Source: Sialis fuliginosa
Taxonomy: Eukaryota > Arthropoda > Insecta > Megaloptera > Sialidae
Direction: 5' to 3'
NCBI GenBank assembly: GCA_961205875.1
Contig: OY540812.1
Coordinates: forward strand, 26,731,098 to 26,795,097
Length of the DNA: 64,000 bases
A program made the position numbers and the translations under genes. Under the pieces are notes generated by a model. That model did no database searches and was not told the DNA's origin. It saw nothing but the letters and a program-made list of their open reading frames with translations. Shown here one piece after another: positions 54,935 through 64,000 of the stretch; within the stretch, counting starts at the first letter, position 1, and each line of letters opens with the position of its first letter.

Positions 54935-55435
54935 TTTTTCTGGAATACATTTTAATTTTTATGCATTTATTATTTTCTACTAAAAATAATAAATAGAAAT
55001 AACTCAATGTATACTCTATAGAATGATCTCATAGAGATAAAGTGCTCAATATACATTTAGTATACATAAAATTTTAATTGGCTGTTGTCATGTTAGTTAT
55101 CTTTGATATTCAAATGACTTCCTCTGACTTATTTAAGTGTAAAATCTTGCATAACGTTGATAAAGATAGAGCTAATTATGAGATGTGAACAAAGACTGTA
55201 AGCTTCTGTTGTCATGATAACCTAACCTAACCATAATAAGATTATATAAAAGTTTAAATCAGAGAGCGATACCCGTTGTTTGTATTTTCCGGTATGTGAA
55301 ACTATAATACAATCCCTCGTTATGGCTATAGATGCAATGGAGTCTTTTTTGCGATGCAAAATTCAATTAACTTAACAAAGGCTTGGTTACAGACAGTAGT
55401 TTGAGTGTGTAAGTATGGAACAAACAGTATAGAGA
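54935..55435. other. Unassigned sequence
   Basis: A short 'cctaacctaacc' at 55220 resembles the insect telomere word (TTAGG) but is only about two units long. Confidence 0.4.
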
Positions 55436-55442
55436 GGCATTG

Positions 55443-55796
55443 GGAGCGTTCACGTCTGACCAAAAAACGGAACAACGAGCTTTGATTGGTTGATTCATGG
55501 AATGTACTAGAAATGAAAAGAATGTAATTTTTTAAGCATGTAAGGAAGTGAGAAAGAAGTAACTAGAAATAGATAGAAACTAGTGACCAGGCCAACCAAA
55601 GAAGTTTTATGTTCATTTTATGTTGAGCGTTTCTGCCAGAACACTAGTTTCTTTCTCTTTCTGGTTACTTCTTTCTCACTTCCTTACACGCTTAAAAAAT
55701 GACATTCTTTAAATTTTTGGTACATTCCACTAGAAATTTCATGAATCAACTAATCAAAGCTCGTTGTTCCGTTTTTTGGTCAGTCGTGAACGTGAC
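55443..55796. mobile_element. Complete fold-back MITE, CATTG duplication
   Basis: The 354-bp element has arms containing 'aacaacgagctttgattggt' and 'gaaagaagtaactagaaa' mirrored on the right. The ends are GGAGCGTTCACG / CGTGAACGTGAC. CATTG occurs at 55438-55442 and 55797-55801. It is related to 3321-3602. Confidence 0.8.
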
Positions 55797-55804
55797 CATT
55801 GATT

Positions 55805-56685
55805 CTAACAGTGATGTAGAAACTAGGAATGCTTTGTGAAAACGTAGAATTACTGTGGAAAAATCACTGATTCATCAGTCAAGAGTTCAGTCACTGATTG
55901 TGAGTAATTTTAGATTTATTAATTGATGGATTTATTATAACACCAATTTTTAACAATTTTAATCTAAATCAAAATTTTCCTGCTATGCAAACGTCAAATT
56001 GACATTTAACCCTTAATTGGTATCGTAAATTTTACAAATGTAACTGGTATGGTGGGGTATTTACGGCCTGTACTGAAAATTAGCTTTTCAAATTAGCTAG
56101 TTTTAAAAATGAGACTGGATATTACTTAATAAATGTAAATAATACATACACTCATGTTATGTAATCAACTAACTTTTATTACCATTTAATAATAATAAAT
56201 TATCTTTTACGAGTGATTCCAATAAAGTTACAATGTTTTTGGATACTTTTAAATACTTAAAAAAAAATCTGCCCTGGTCGGCACAAGACTTTTTTGATAC
56301 ATCATGATACAGAAGAAATGACAAAAGTTAACACTTTCTTACATTAGGTACATTAGTTGTTTTTGTTAATGTTTTGAGATAACGTTTATATTATAAATCG
56401 TTATAATAATTTTCCTATTAAAAAAAAAATGTTTTGTCAATGGTTTCTTATTCGTTTGATATTTCAACGTTTCAACAACATGATGCAATTAATAAAATAA
56501 TAATATAGTACAGTTGTATCATGGTTCAACATGTTTTATTTATTATTATTTCTATAGATCTATTTAATTAATTGACAGTTGTAAGAATAAATGTTATTAT
56601 CATAGATAACTAGATTAATCATAGAGATATTATTCAAATTATTTTTAAATAAAAACTAAAATTATCATTTTTGGGTCAATTCATA
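55805..56685. other. AT-rich sequence, nothing recognised
   Basis: No partner or frame noticed. Confidence 0.45.
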
Positions 56686-56689
56686 AAAG

Positions 56690-57245
56690 ATACAAAAAAA
56701 AGAATAGAACATAAATTATAGAAAATAATGTTCTCTACAACTTTTATTACAAACATTTTTTTTATTATGCACCATTTGAAACAAAATTTAAAAAAATGAT
56801 TATTTCCTTACACAATTTTTTTTTTTGAAATATGATTACAACAAAAATTATAGATAATAATATTCTCTATAACTTGTATCTAAAACATTTTTATCTAATA
56901 CGTAGGTACCGTTAAAAAAATAATTCGAAAAATTAAAAAATTAAAGAAAATCGATTACTTCCTAAAACAAATTTGGAGGGAAAAATGAACAGAACATAAA
57001 TTATAGATAAGAGCATTTTCTATAACAATAATCTAAAACATTTTTTCTACTGCGCACCATTTCAAAAATAATTCGAAAAATTCAAAAATTGACATTAGAA
57101 AACATCCGTTTCCGGTTTAATGATGTTTTCATAAATAGGAGGTGCACATCTAGAGTATACTAGAACCTTAAGTTTAAAATATCATGTTTGTAAGTCTCAT
57201 CGTTTTGGCTGTAGAACGCTCACAGACACACACACAGACAGATAC
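56690..57245 (+). repeat. Family L: three decayed tandem units
   Basis: 'attatagaaaataatgttct', 'attatagataataatattct' and 'attatagataagagcatttt' begin at about 56715, 56848 and 57000. Each is followed by 'aaaacattttt' and 'gcaccatttc'-like blocks. The last runs through 'catccgtttccggtttaatg' to (CA)n / (GACA)n at 57225-57250. Confidence 0.65.
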
Positions 57246-57249
57246 ACAC

Positions 57250-58190
57250 ACATACGTCATTGAGATAATGGTCGTATGTGAATTTTTTCATGATCACTAT
57301 ACTTTATTATACAGTACATTTCATCATGTATGTATAAAAAAGTAAAAAGGGTGGAATGACTTAAAATAGTTTAAAATACACTATTACTTTATTTTTTACG
57401 CGCTGTTTTCATGGAACCAATTAATCACTTAAATGGAGGGATTACAAATTAGTACGAGTCTGTACGTAGGACCTATCTGTAATCTGTTTGAATAAACATT
57501 TGTGTATTTGATAACTCTGCTCTAACAAATTAATGCATTGTTTTTGTCGTGTTAATTTCTCTTGTGTATTTTGATTATGGTATAAAACAAAGGCTGGCGT
57601 GCAATTTTTTAAGTACGTCCAGTAAAGCCATTGTTACAAATTAAAATACGATTTCAGCAGTATGTATAGTATGTATTTTTTTCCCGAATGAGATTGTAAT
57701 TTGAATTCTGTGTGTGAATAACGCGAAGTTTTGTTTTATTATTTTTTTAATTAACCCTCATTATGTGGTAGTAAATTCGTTTAATGTTTTTTACGATCAG
57801 TGGTGGTCTGTGACCTAACATTGCATCAGATATAGTGATATATATATACATTAATATAATATAATTGGGTGATTAAAGTCAAATATTCAAATCTGATCTA
57901 GAAAATAATTTGATAAGTGCGAGTAGAACTTAAAAATTTTTTTTTAAAGGTGTACCGGAATTCCGGCCGGAATTCACTTTTAACGTCACTACTATTATAT
58001 TTTAAATAAAATATATAGATTATTATCTTAAATTAATATAAAATATGTATATGGTATTTCTTTAAGAAAATACATTAAATTATAAAAAGTGTGTTTTCTA
58101 CATATTCTGTAATTTTTACAGCTTCGTAAAACTATTTGTATAGCTATAATTTCACTTAAATTAAATTAAACTGTGCGTTATTCCAGATAC
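57250..58190. other. Unassigned sequence
   Basis: 'ggaattccggccggaattc' near 57958 is an exact palindrome in AT-rich context. Nothing else was recognised. Confidence 0.4.
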
Positions 58191-58198
58191 ATGCAGCT

Positions 58199-58753
58199 TA
58201 GGGTGTTTTTTTTTTCGGTCCCGCAGGCCTATCTTTTAGCTTTGGATCAAAAGTTAATTGTCCCAAAATTTCAGACTCATAGATCAAACCTATGGACGAC
58301 GCAAACCGAGTCTTTTTCCCATTTGATTAACATGGGAAAAAGAGAATTAAGTGCTCAATTCATAAATCCAATAAATTTTAAGAAATGTTTATTTAAAAAT
58401 TATCATAAAAATTGGATTTTACTTTTTATGATAATGTTTAAACGAACATATCATTAAAAATATTCGATCTACGAATTGAGCACTTGGGATCTTTTTTGTA
58501 AGAAATTTAATTCTCTACGATATGTTGCTGTAAGATATAAAAATAAATACATTTTTCGAGATATTCAAGCATAAGTAAAAAGTAATTTTTCCCATGTTAA
58601 TCAAATGGGAAAAAGACTCGGGGGTTTGCGCCGTCCACAGGTTTGATCTATGAGCCTGAAATTTTGGGACAATTAACTTTTGACCCAAAGCTAAAACATA
58701 GGTCTGCGGGACCGAAAAATTAAAAATAAAAAAAAAATTAAAAAAACACCCTA
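58199..58753. mobile_element. hAT-type fold-back element with perfect 8-bp duplication (family D)
   Basis: The 555-bp element has inverted arms of about 145-165 bp starting TAGGGTGTTTTTTTTT, then 'cggtcccgcaggcctat', 'agttaattgtcccaaaattt' and 'cccatttgattaacatggg'. ATGCAGCT is duplicated at 58191-58198 and 58754-58761. A central inverted pair ('aagtgctcaattc' / 'gaattgagcactt') adds a second fold. The 94-codon frame at 58173-58457 starts at its edge and is not a gene. Confidence 0.88.
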
Positions 58754-58794
58754 ATGCAGCTATGTTAAAATTCGTAAATATAATTTTTTTGCAG

Positions 58795-58866
58795 TTTTGA
58801 GGTTTGATCCCAAAGCAATGACGGTGGAAATGTAGCGTTCATCGGCAAGTTCATAGCAGCAATAAA
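58795..58866 (+). other. Possible last exon (short coding end, stop, poly-A signal)
   Basis: TTTTTTTGCAG (58784-58794) is a good acceptor. In one phase the next codons read LRFDPKAMTVEM then TAG (58833-58835), and AATAAA follows at 58861-58866. The block is less AT-rich than its surroundings. I do not recognise the peptide, and 12 codons cannot prove a gene. The family D element inserted only about 40 bp upstream of the putative acceptor. Confidence 0.22.
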
Positions 58867-58928
58867 GTATGTACGTGCGTGCGTAAGTACAAAATTCTTT
58901 CTCTGGTCAATAATGGAAGCTCAAATAT

Positions 58929-59719
58929 TGCTTCCTCGCAATATCGAAGATACGAGAAGCTATGTGATCGTTTCAGATTGAGACAAAAAAAAAGTTCTTC
59001 AATTTCAAAATTTTAAATTTATTTATCCGTTTCACGTCAAGACAAACACTTTTCGTTCCGTGTCTGTCTGTCCGTCCGTCCGTCCGTCCGTCCGTCCGTC
59101 CGTCTGTCCCCTGAATCCTTGTCACACGCATAACTCATGAACCACTGAACCGATATTATTGAAACTTGGTCGGATGGTTGGGTTTGGTTTGAGGACGGTC
59201 CCATTTCAAAATCATCAAAATCGTGTGTAAGGGGGAGGGGTGACACCCCAAAATATTTATTTTTTCAAGATATCTCAAGAACGACACATGTTACGAGAAA
59301 ATTTTATAGAATATTTTTTGTAGAGAATTAAATTTCCTATAATATGGGTCTACTACGTTTGTTGTAAAATATTCCCTTACAAAGATTTATCTAAATTAAT
59401 TTTAAAAATTCGTGTTTTGTTTTTCTAAATTGATATTTGATTGGATATATTAAGTGTCATTTTGACGTTTTAAATGTCACTTTGGCGTTTTAAATGTCAC
59501 TTTGACGTTTTAAATGTCATTTTGACATTTGCATAAATTTAGATTTAGATTGAAATTGTCAAAAAATTAAAAATATATGAAAAAATATTCAGGTGCGTTT
59601 TAAGAAAAAATTCGAACTAAGATTTTTTAGTAAAATTTGTATAAAAATTAAATGGTTAACCAATGCCAGGCAATTTATATGAACACTATCGGTTTTAGTG
59701 AATTTAGCACGAGGAAGCA
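58929..59719 (-). mobile_element. Family A non-autonomous element, complete copy (reversed)
   Basis: The 791-bp copy has ends TGCTTCCTCG / CGAGGAAGCA. It carries a (CCGT)n run at 59068-59103 and four tandem ~20-bp units of the type 'tttgacgttttaaatgtcac' (59455-59530). Its order mirrors 25505-26251. Confidence 0.82.
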
Positions 59720-60305
59720 CTGTGCATTTACTTGGCAGATGTTTTTTTGATTACTGAGGAATTATTTTAATAAGATAGATATTTTTGTTTGTAAATATAT
59801 ATTTTTATGATTAGTATCAGTTGTTCGAAATAAAATGTTAGGAGTTTTGATTTATATTAATAAAATAAGCTTCCTATAGATAGACTTTTCAGACAAAAGT
59901 TACTTAGTTTGGAGGGTGAAATATCATGATATTTTTTTATTTATTTATTCTGATTCTATGTAAAAAAGTAAGAAACTTTTGTCCGAACAATTTTAAACCC
60001 GAGGCGATTTGTTTTTAAAATTTCTAGTAAATGATGAAACGCGTTTTTTCATTTAAAATAAATTAATTTAGAGAAAAAGTACAATATATAGATTTTTTCG
60101 TAAAACTATTTTTTCAAACAAAAAATTGCTTCAGGTTAAAAATTGTTTTAAAAAAAAAGTTTATTTTTTCAAGCACTTAGAATCATATCTGTAAAACAAA
60201 AATTGGGTCTAATTAAAAAAATCTAGCATTAAAAAAAAGAACCCACAAATATAAATATGATACAGTTTTAATCAATGAGATTATTTTCTAATGTCCGGTA
60301 TTATA
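59720..60305. other. AT-rich sequence, nothing recognised
   Basis: Long A/T runs without partner. Confidence 0.45.
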
Positions 60306-60312
60306 AACGAGT

Positions 60313-60563
60313 TAGCAAGCACTTTCAAATGAGGTTTCAAACCTTTTTGACAGTTCACTTGAAGTTTCATGAAGTGTTGGACAATTTTCGCGCACGCGTT
60401 GTATGTAAACTTCAACGGTATTAAAACAATGGTGATATTATGAAAATTATTTTGTACGGTCAAAGTCTGTGTTACAATAAGTTGACGTACCACTGCTCTA
60501 AATTCCATAACTAATTCATAGATACAATCACATAATTAATACCTCATTTGAAAGTGCTTACTA
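60313..60563. mobile_element. Family N MITE, complete copy
   Basis: The inverted ends TAGCAAGCACTTTCAAATGA / TCATTTGAAAGTGCTTACTA continue as GGT/ACC. The 251-bp interior shares 'tattttgtacggtcaaagt' and 'aataagttgacgtaccactg' with 19570-19775. Confidence 0.75.
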
Positions 60564-61158
60564 GGTAGGGTTGTCAGAAACTCAATATGTAAAAAGAGAA
60601 CAAAAAGAGGACTTTTATTTTGTAATAATTATTTTAATAAGTAACTTTTGTTATAGTTGTGTTTTACATACGTTTTATCTAAAAATAGTTAAATATTTAT
60701 TCATTGTTGCCGGTAAGGGCGAACTAAAGAAAAATAGGGCCCTAAGCAAGGTTCCCATTGAAGACTCCGTTCAAAAACCAAAATCCAAAATAATTTTTTA
60801 ACAAATTTTTATTGTCTACTTTAATATCTGAACTTTTTTCGCTTCCACTTTTGAAAATCCGTGATTTCAGAAATTACGGGCCCTAGACAGTTACCTAGGT
60901 CAAAGTTCGCCCTTAGAATCTAACCCAGGCATATAAGATGATGTAAACCAATATACTTATATGAGATAATCGGGACTTTCTCCAGAAAGAAAATAAAAAA
61001 ATAGTTTTTGAGTTTGCGATTTTTATCTTGAAATATTGCACCTCTCAAATTGAAATTGTGGACAACTTTTTATGGAGTTTACGTATTTACAAATACTAAT
61101 ATAAAAACCAGGATTAAGTCAAAATATGCTACATTAAAAAAGAGAACAAAAGATGACA
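60564..61158. other. Unassigned sequence
   Basis: 'gtaagggcgaactaaag' (near 60713) and 'aaagttcgcccttagaatct' (60902) form a weak inverted pair around GGGCCCT words, so a degraded MITE at about 60710-60920 is possible. Confidence 0.4.
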
Positions 61159-61740
61159 TCCTTAATATATATAAAGCTCAACGTCTCTCTGTCTGTCTGT
61201 CTGTCTGTCCGTTAGTTACCTTATCACTCGAGAACCACTTATCCGATTGACGTGTTTTTTTTTTTAATTCATAGGTACGTTCTCTGGCCAGGTTATAGGC
61301 TATATTTTTTTAGGTTAGATAACATAACAACTTAGCAGTGACAATAATAGTAAATCAAGTCGGAAAAATTTTTGCCGTCGGCGCGCTGTTTTGTAATACG
61401 CTGCCTAAACCGTTCAATATAGAACAAAATAATGTAATAAAGAATTGTGTAGAATCAAAAGTTCTTCAATTAAGTCCGCGACACCATATGTCTAACTTTT
61501 ATATTTTAGCCACAATGACTGCTTTTATGTTACAAAAAAAACATAAAATATTTGGGTTCTGTTTACATGGACTTATGACCTGCAAAACATTAATCCATAT
61601 CGAAATAAATGATTTCATCGTCATAAGCACTTAATGTAGATATAGTTTGCCCTTTACAGCATCCAATTTGGTCGTATAGTTTAGAAAATATCTTAAAATA
61701 TATTTATAAAGGTAACATCTTAAATGTATGGTGTCGTGCC

Positions 61741-62981
61741 TAGGGTTTGCAATCCCGCAGACTTTTTTTTCCCGCGGGAATTTTGCGGGAAATCCTCAAA
61801 TCCCGCGGGATCCCGCGGGATCCCGCAATTTTTCCAAAAATTTTGTTATTCATACTTAAAGTCACTATTATTTAGTTAACAAAAAAAAGAAGTTAATTGT
61901 CTCAAAATTTCAAACTCATAGGTCAAACCTGTGAATGGCGCAAACCGAGTCTTTTTCCCATTTGATTAACATGGGAAAAATTACTTTTTTACTTACACGT
62001 GAATATCTCGTTGAAAACAATTTTTTTTGAAAATTTCTCAAGGGAATATTTTGTAGAGAATTAAGTGCTCAATTCATAAATCCAATAAATTTTAAGAAAT
62101 GTTTGTTTAAAAATTATCATAAAAATTGGATTTTACTTTTTATGATAATGTTTAAACGAACATATCTTTAAAAATATTCGATCTATGATTTGAGCACTTG
62201 GGATCTTTTTGTAAGAAATTTAATTCTCTATGATATGCTGCTGTAAGAAATTAAAATAAATAAATTTTTCAACGAGATATTCACGCATAAGTAAAAAAGT
62301 AATTTTTCCCATGTTAATCAAATGGGAAAATGACTCGGTTTGCGCCGCGCCGTCCACAGGTTTGATCTATGAGTCTGAAATTTTGGGACAATTAACTTTT
62401 GATCCAAAGCTAAAACATAGGCTAGCGGGACCGAAAAAAAAAATAAATAAATAAAAAAAAACACCCTAGTATATACGGTATGTCACGTAAAACTAAACCA
62501 CTAAATATCATTATTTACGGTTGTATTTTAGGGATAATACTGTTAAAAAAATATCGTGTAGATCGAATTTTGTGTATTAAATTTTTGTGGTTAACTTTTA
62601 TTTAATCTGCTATTCTTCTTCTAAATTTTTGTATTTTGTATTTTTTATGTTTTTTTTTTTGTAATCTGAGGGCTGTTCGAGCTTCTTTCGTCGCCTGAGT
62701 CGTACTCAGTGTAACCACTTAACTAATTGTGAACAAGAGATATAATTTACTTCACTAGTTTCATATTCAGTCATCTCAACCTTAATTTTTTTTTTCAAAA
62801 TTGTTACCTTTTTTTATTCATATTTACGCTTTAAAAGTATTCAAAACGCACGCGACCTACAAATTCAATGTTCAAAAATTCCGCGCGGATCCCGCACTTT
62901 TAGTGCGGGATCCGCAGATCTCCAAAACGTGCGGGATCCCGCGGGAATGCGGGATCCCGCATTGCGGGATTGCAAACCCTA
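61741..62981. mobile_element. hAT-type element nested in the Helitron
   Basis: The 1241-bp element has 19-bp inverted ends TAGGGTTTGCAATCCCGCA, flanked by perfect GTCGTGCC duplications (61733-61740, 62982-62989). Subterminal arrays of GCGGGATCCCGC on both sides look like transposase-binding sites. No transposase frame is present. It contains a truncated family D copy at 61889-62468. The short frames near 62801-63091 lie in its right end. Confidence 0.9.
61889..62468. mobile_element. Family D element, left ~52 bp missing, nested in the hAT element
   Basis: 'gaagttaattgtctcaaaat' to CACCCTA aligns with 58251-58753. The first 52 bp of the left arm are absent. Central inverted words 'aagtgctcaattc' are conserved on the left and mutated on the right. 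Confidence 0.8.
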
Positions 62982-63289
62982 GTCGTGCCGCATCGAAGCG
63001 AGTACATCAGACTGGATTCGCGTACGCTCGGTAGATATTCGGAGTCCCTCGGCTGATCGTTTGTGTTTATTTTGTTTTCAATAATTAACATTTAAATTTA
63101 AACAGAACACAAATTATTTGTAATTTTTTCTTCTGATTCGTTTTTGTTAGGTAATTTAGGTATTGATAAATTATTATTACAATAATAACTAATCGTGTTT
63201 GTACTTAATTAATTAAACTATATTTTTCAAAAATCCTAAACAATAATTCCGTAGTCTACGCGAGCGAAGCCGCGTGGGCCCAGCTAGTT

Positions 63290-63954
63290 TCAATATAAAA
63301 AAAGAAAAAGAAAGATCAATGCTCAAAAAAAGAACATGTTCTCTTTAAAAAAGATATTCTGGCAACTCTTTTGCTAGCTAGCAAGCTAGCTCATTTATTA
63401 TACCAGACTTAAGAACTACAAATACATATGGCTAAAGGTCAAAGAATAAATATCAGTTAGTTGGGAGGTGCTGACTGAGGTGAGTATGTAGCAAAATGAA
63501 TTGAACATACCTACATTCCCTAGTGGTATATTTAGATGGTTAATATATATTTTTATTGCAAACCTTTTAATAAAAGAGACGGTATTCTGCCGGATAGGTT
63601 TTACGATTTTTATTTTATTTTATGAGTTCATTCCTTTTTTACTGCTACGCCATTATACGATCCTATTTACGTAATAATAAACGTCATGAATATTGAACAG
63701 AAATGTACGTACAATGTTTATTTTACGTATTCGTATAGTATAAGACTGGTATTGTGTTTTATAGCGTCATATCGTTATTTATAATATTATATATTTTACA
63801 CTGTATCGTCTATGATTTTACAAAGGACTGTGCTTACTCATAAAAAATTAACCTATCTAATATCAGTCTTATTTTGTAGAAATTTATCCCGGTCTCCTAT
63901 TGTCCACATGACCAAGATCGAGAAATGTCTCCAGAAATGTGCGAATTCTAGTTT
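63290..63954. other. Unassigned sequence
   Basis: A small palindromic cluster 'gctagctagcaagctagc' lies at 63373. Otherwise nothing was recognised. Confidence 0.4.
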
Positions 63955-64000
63955 TTAGTGTTCCGTAAAAAGATAGTAATCCTGTCCGTCCGTCTGTCTG
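63955..64000 (+). repeat. Start of a Lepidoptera-type repeat (family K), cut by window end
   Basis: 'tagtgttccgtaaaaag' followed by 'cctgtccgtccgtctgtctg' parallels 40385-40440. Confidence 0.6.

Larger units (their letters stand above)
61159..63287 (+). mobile_element. Helitron-type non-autonomous element, complete copy 2, split by a hAT element
   Basis: Starts TCCTTAATATATATAAAGCT after an A and ends with hairpin GCGAGCGAAGCCGCG, GTGGGCCCAG and CTAG (63284-63287) before T, with no target duplication. Removing the 61741-62981 insertion plus one 8-bp duplicate leaves 880 bp, against 875 bp for copy 1 (43135-44009), and the interiors agree. Short frames at 61050-61250 and 61338-61634 lie inside it and are not genes. 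Confidence 0.85.

Noticed and set aside
54086-55007. Long open frames on both strands (190, 251, 285, 166 codons)
   Set aside because: All arise from the stop-free minisatellite; several phases and both strands are open at once and the peptides are purely repetitive.
55218-55233. Telomere-like AACCT words
   Set aside because: Only about two units; too short to indicate telomeric DNA.
58173-58457. 94-codon frame starting upstream of family D
   Set aside because: It lies almost entirely in the inverted arm of the transposon; the apparent protein is repeat sequence.
1-64000. CRISPR array, phage, plasmid or bacterial operon
   Set aside because: Repeats are long, inverted or dispersed and not spacer-interrupted; composition and element types are those of an insect nuclear genome.

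Overview
The window looks like insect nuclear DNA, most likely from a lepidopteran. It is strongly AT-rich by eye. It is filled with dispersed repeats of types I know from moth and butterfly genomes: blocks carrying TTCCGTA, (GTCC)n and a CACGCACTTGGCC-like tail; Helitron ends whose hairpin resembles GCGAGCGAAGCCGCG followed by CTAG; and 'gacttcaaaaaaggagg' blocks. This assignment rests on memory of repeat families. No conserved host gene confirms it.

The only unambiguous protein-coding gene is the polyprotein of a BEL/Pao LTR retrotransposon (6680-12721, + strand). The element has two 528-bp LTRs that read as identical, a 5-bp target duplication (GAATT), a candidate primer-binding site, a purine-rich tract and one open 1509-codon frame. 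The frame runs through Gag-like DUF1759, three zinc knuckles, aspartic protease, reverse transcriptase, RNase H and the integrase zinc finger. It then jumps to the C-terminal DUF5641-like domain. Most of the integrase DDE core is missing and the reading frame is kept. With identical LTRs, this suggests a very recent insertion made with integrase supplied in trans.

Layout. 1-6.4 kb: decayed repeats, a Tc1/mariner-type MITE and a fold-back element. 6.4-12.7 kb: the BEL/Pao element. 12.9-13.6 kb: a poly-G-containing repeat with an internal tandem duplication. 13.6-22.4 kb: mostly unassigned AT-rich DNA with a duplicated segment of about 450 bp, two fold-back elements and one possible terminal exon (22.0-22.2 kb). 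22.4-33.7 kb: dense nested DNA transposons (mariner-like, several hAT-like with 8-bp duplications), Helitron 3' ends, a 700-bp near-perfect palindrome and a short Penelope-like fragment with a hammerhead-ribozyme-like fold. 34-47 kb: a piggyBac-type MITE, a Helitron, a 501-bp tandem repeat and an 82-nt hairpin. 47-58 kb: older repeats and a minisatellite with 193-bp higher-order organisation (54.2-54.9 kb). 58-64 kb: hAT-like elements, one nested inside a Helitron, and a second possible terminal exon.

Apart from the retrotransposon the region reads as intergenic or intronic. I see no rRNA, tRNA, CRISPR array or bacterial-type operon. Most short open frames are chance frames inside repeats. 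Family names for non-autonomous elements rest on terminal motifs and target duplications read by eye; no database search was possible.
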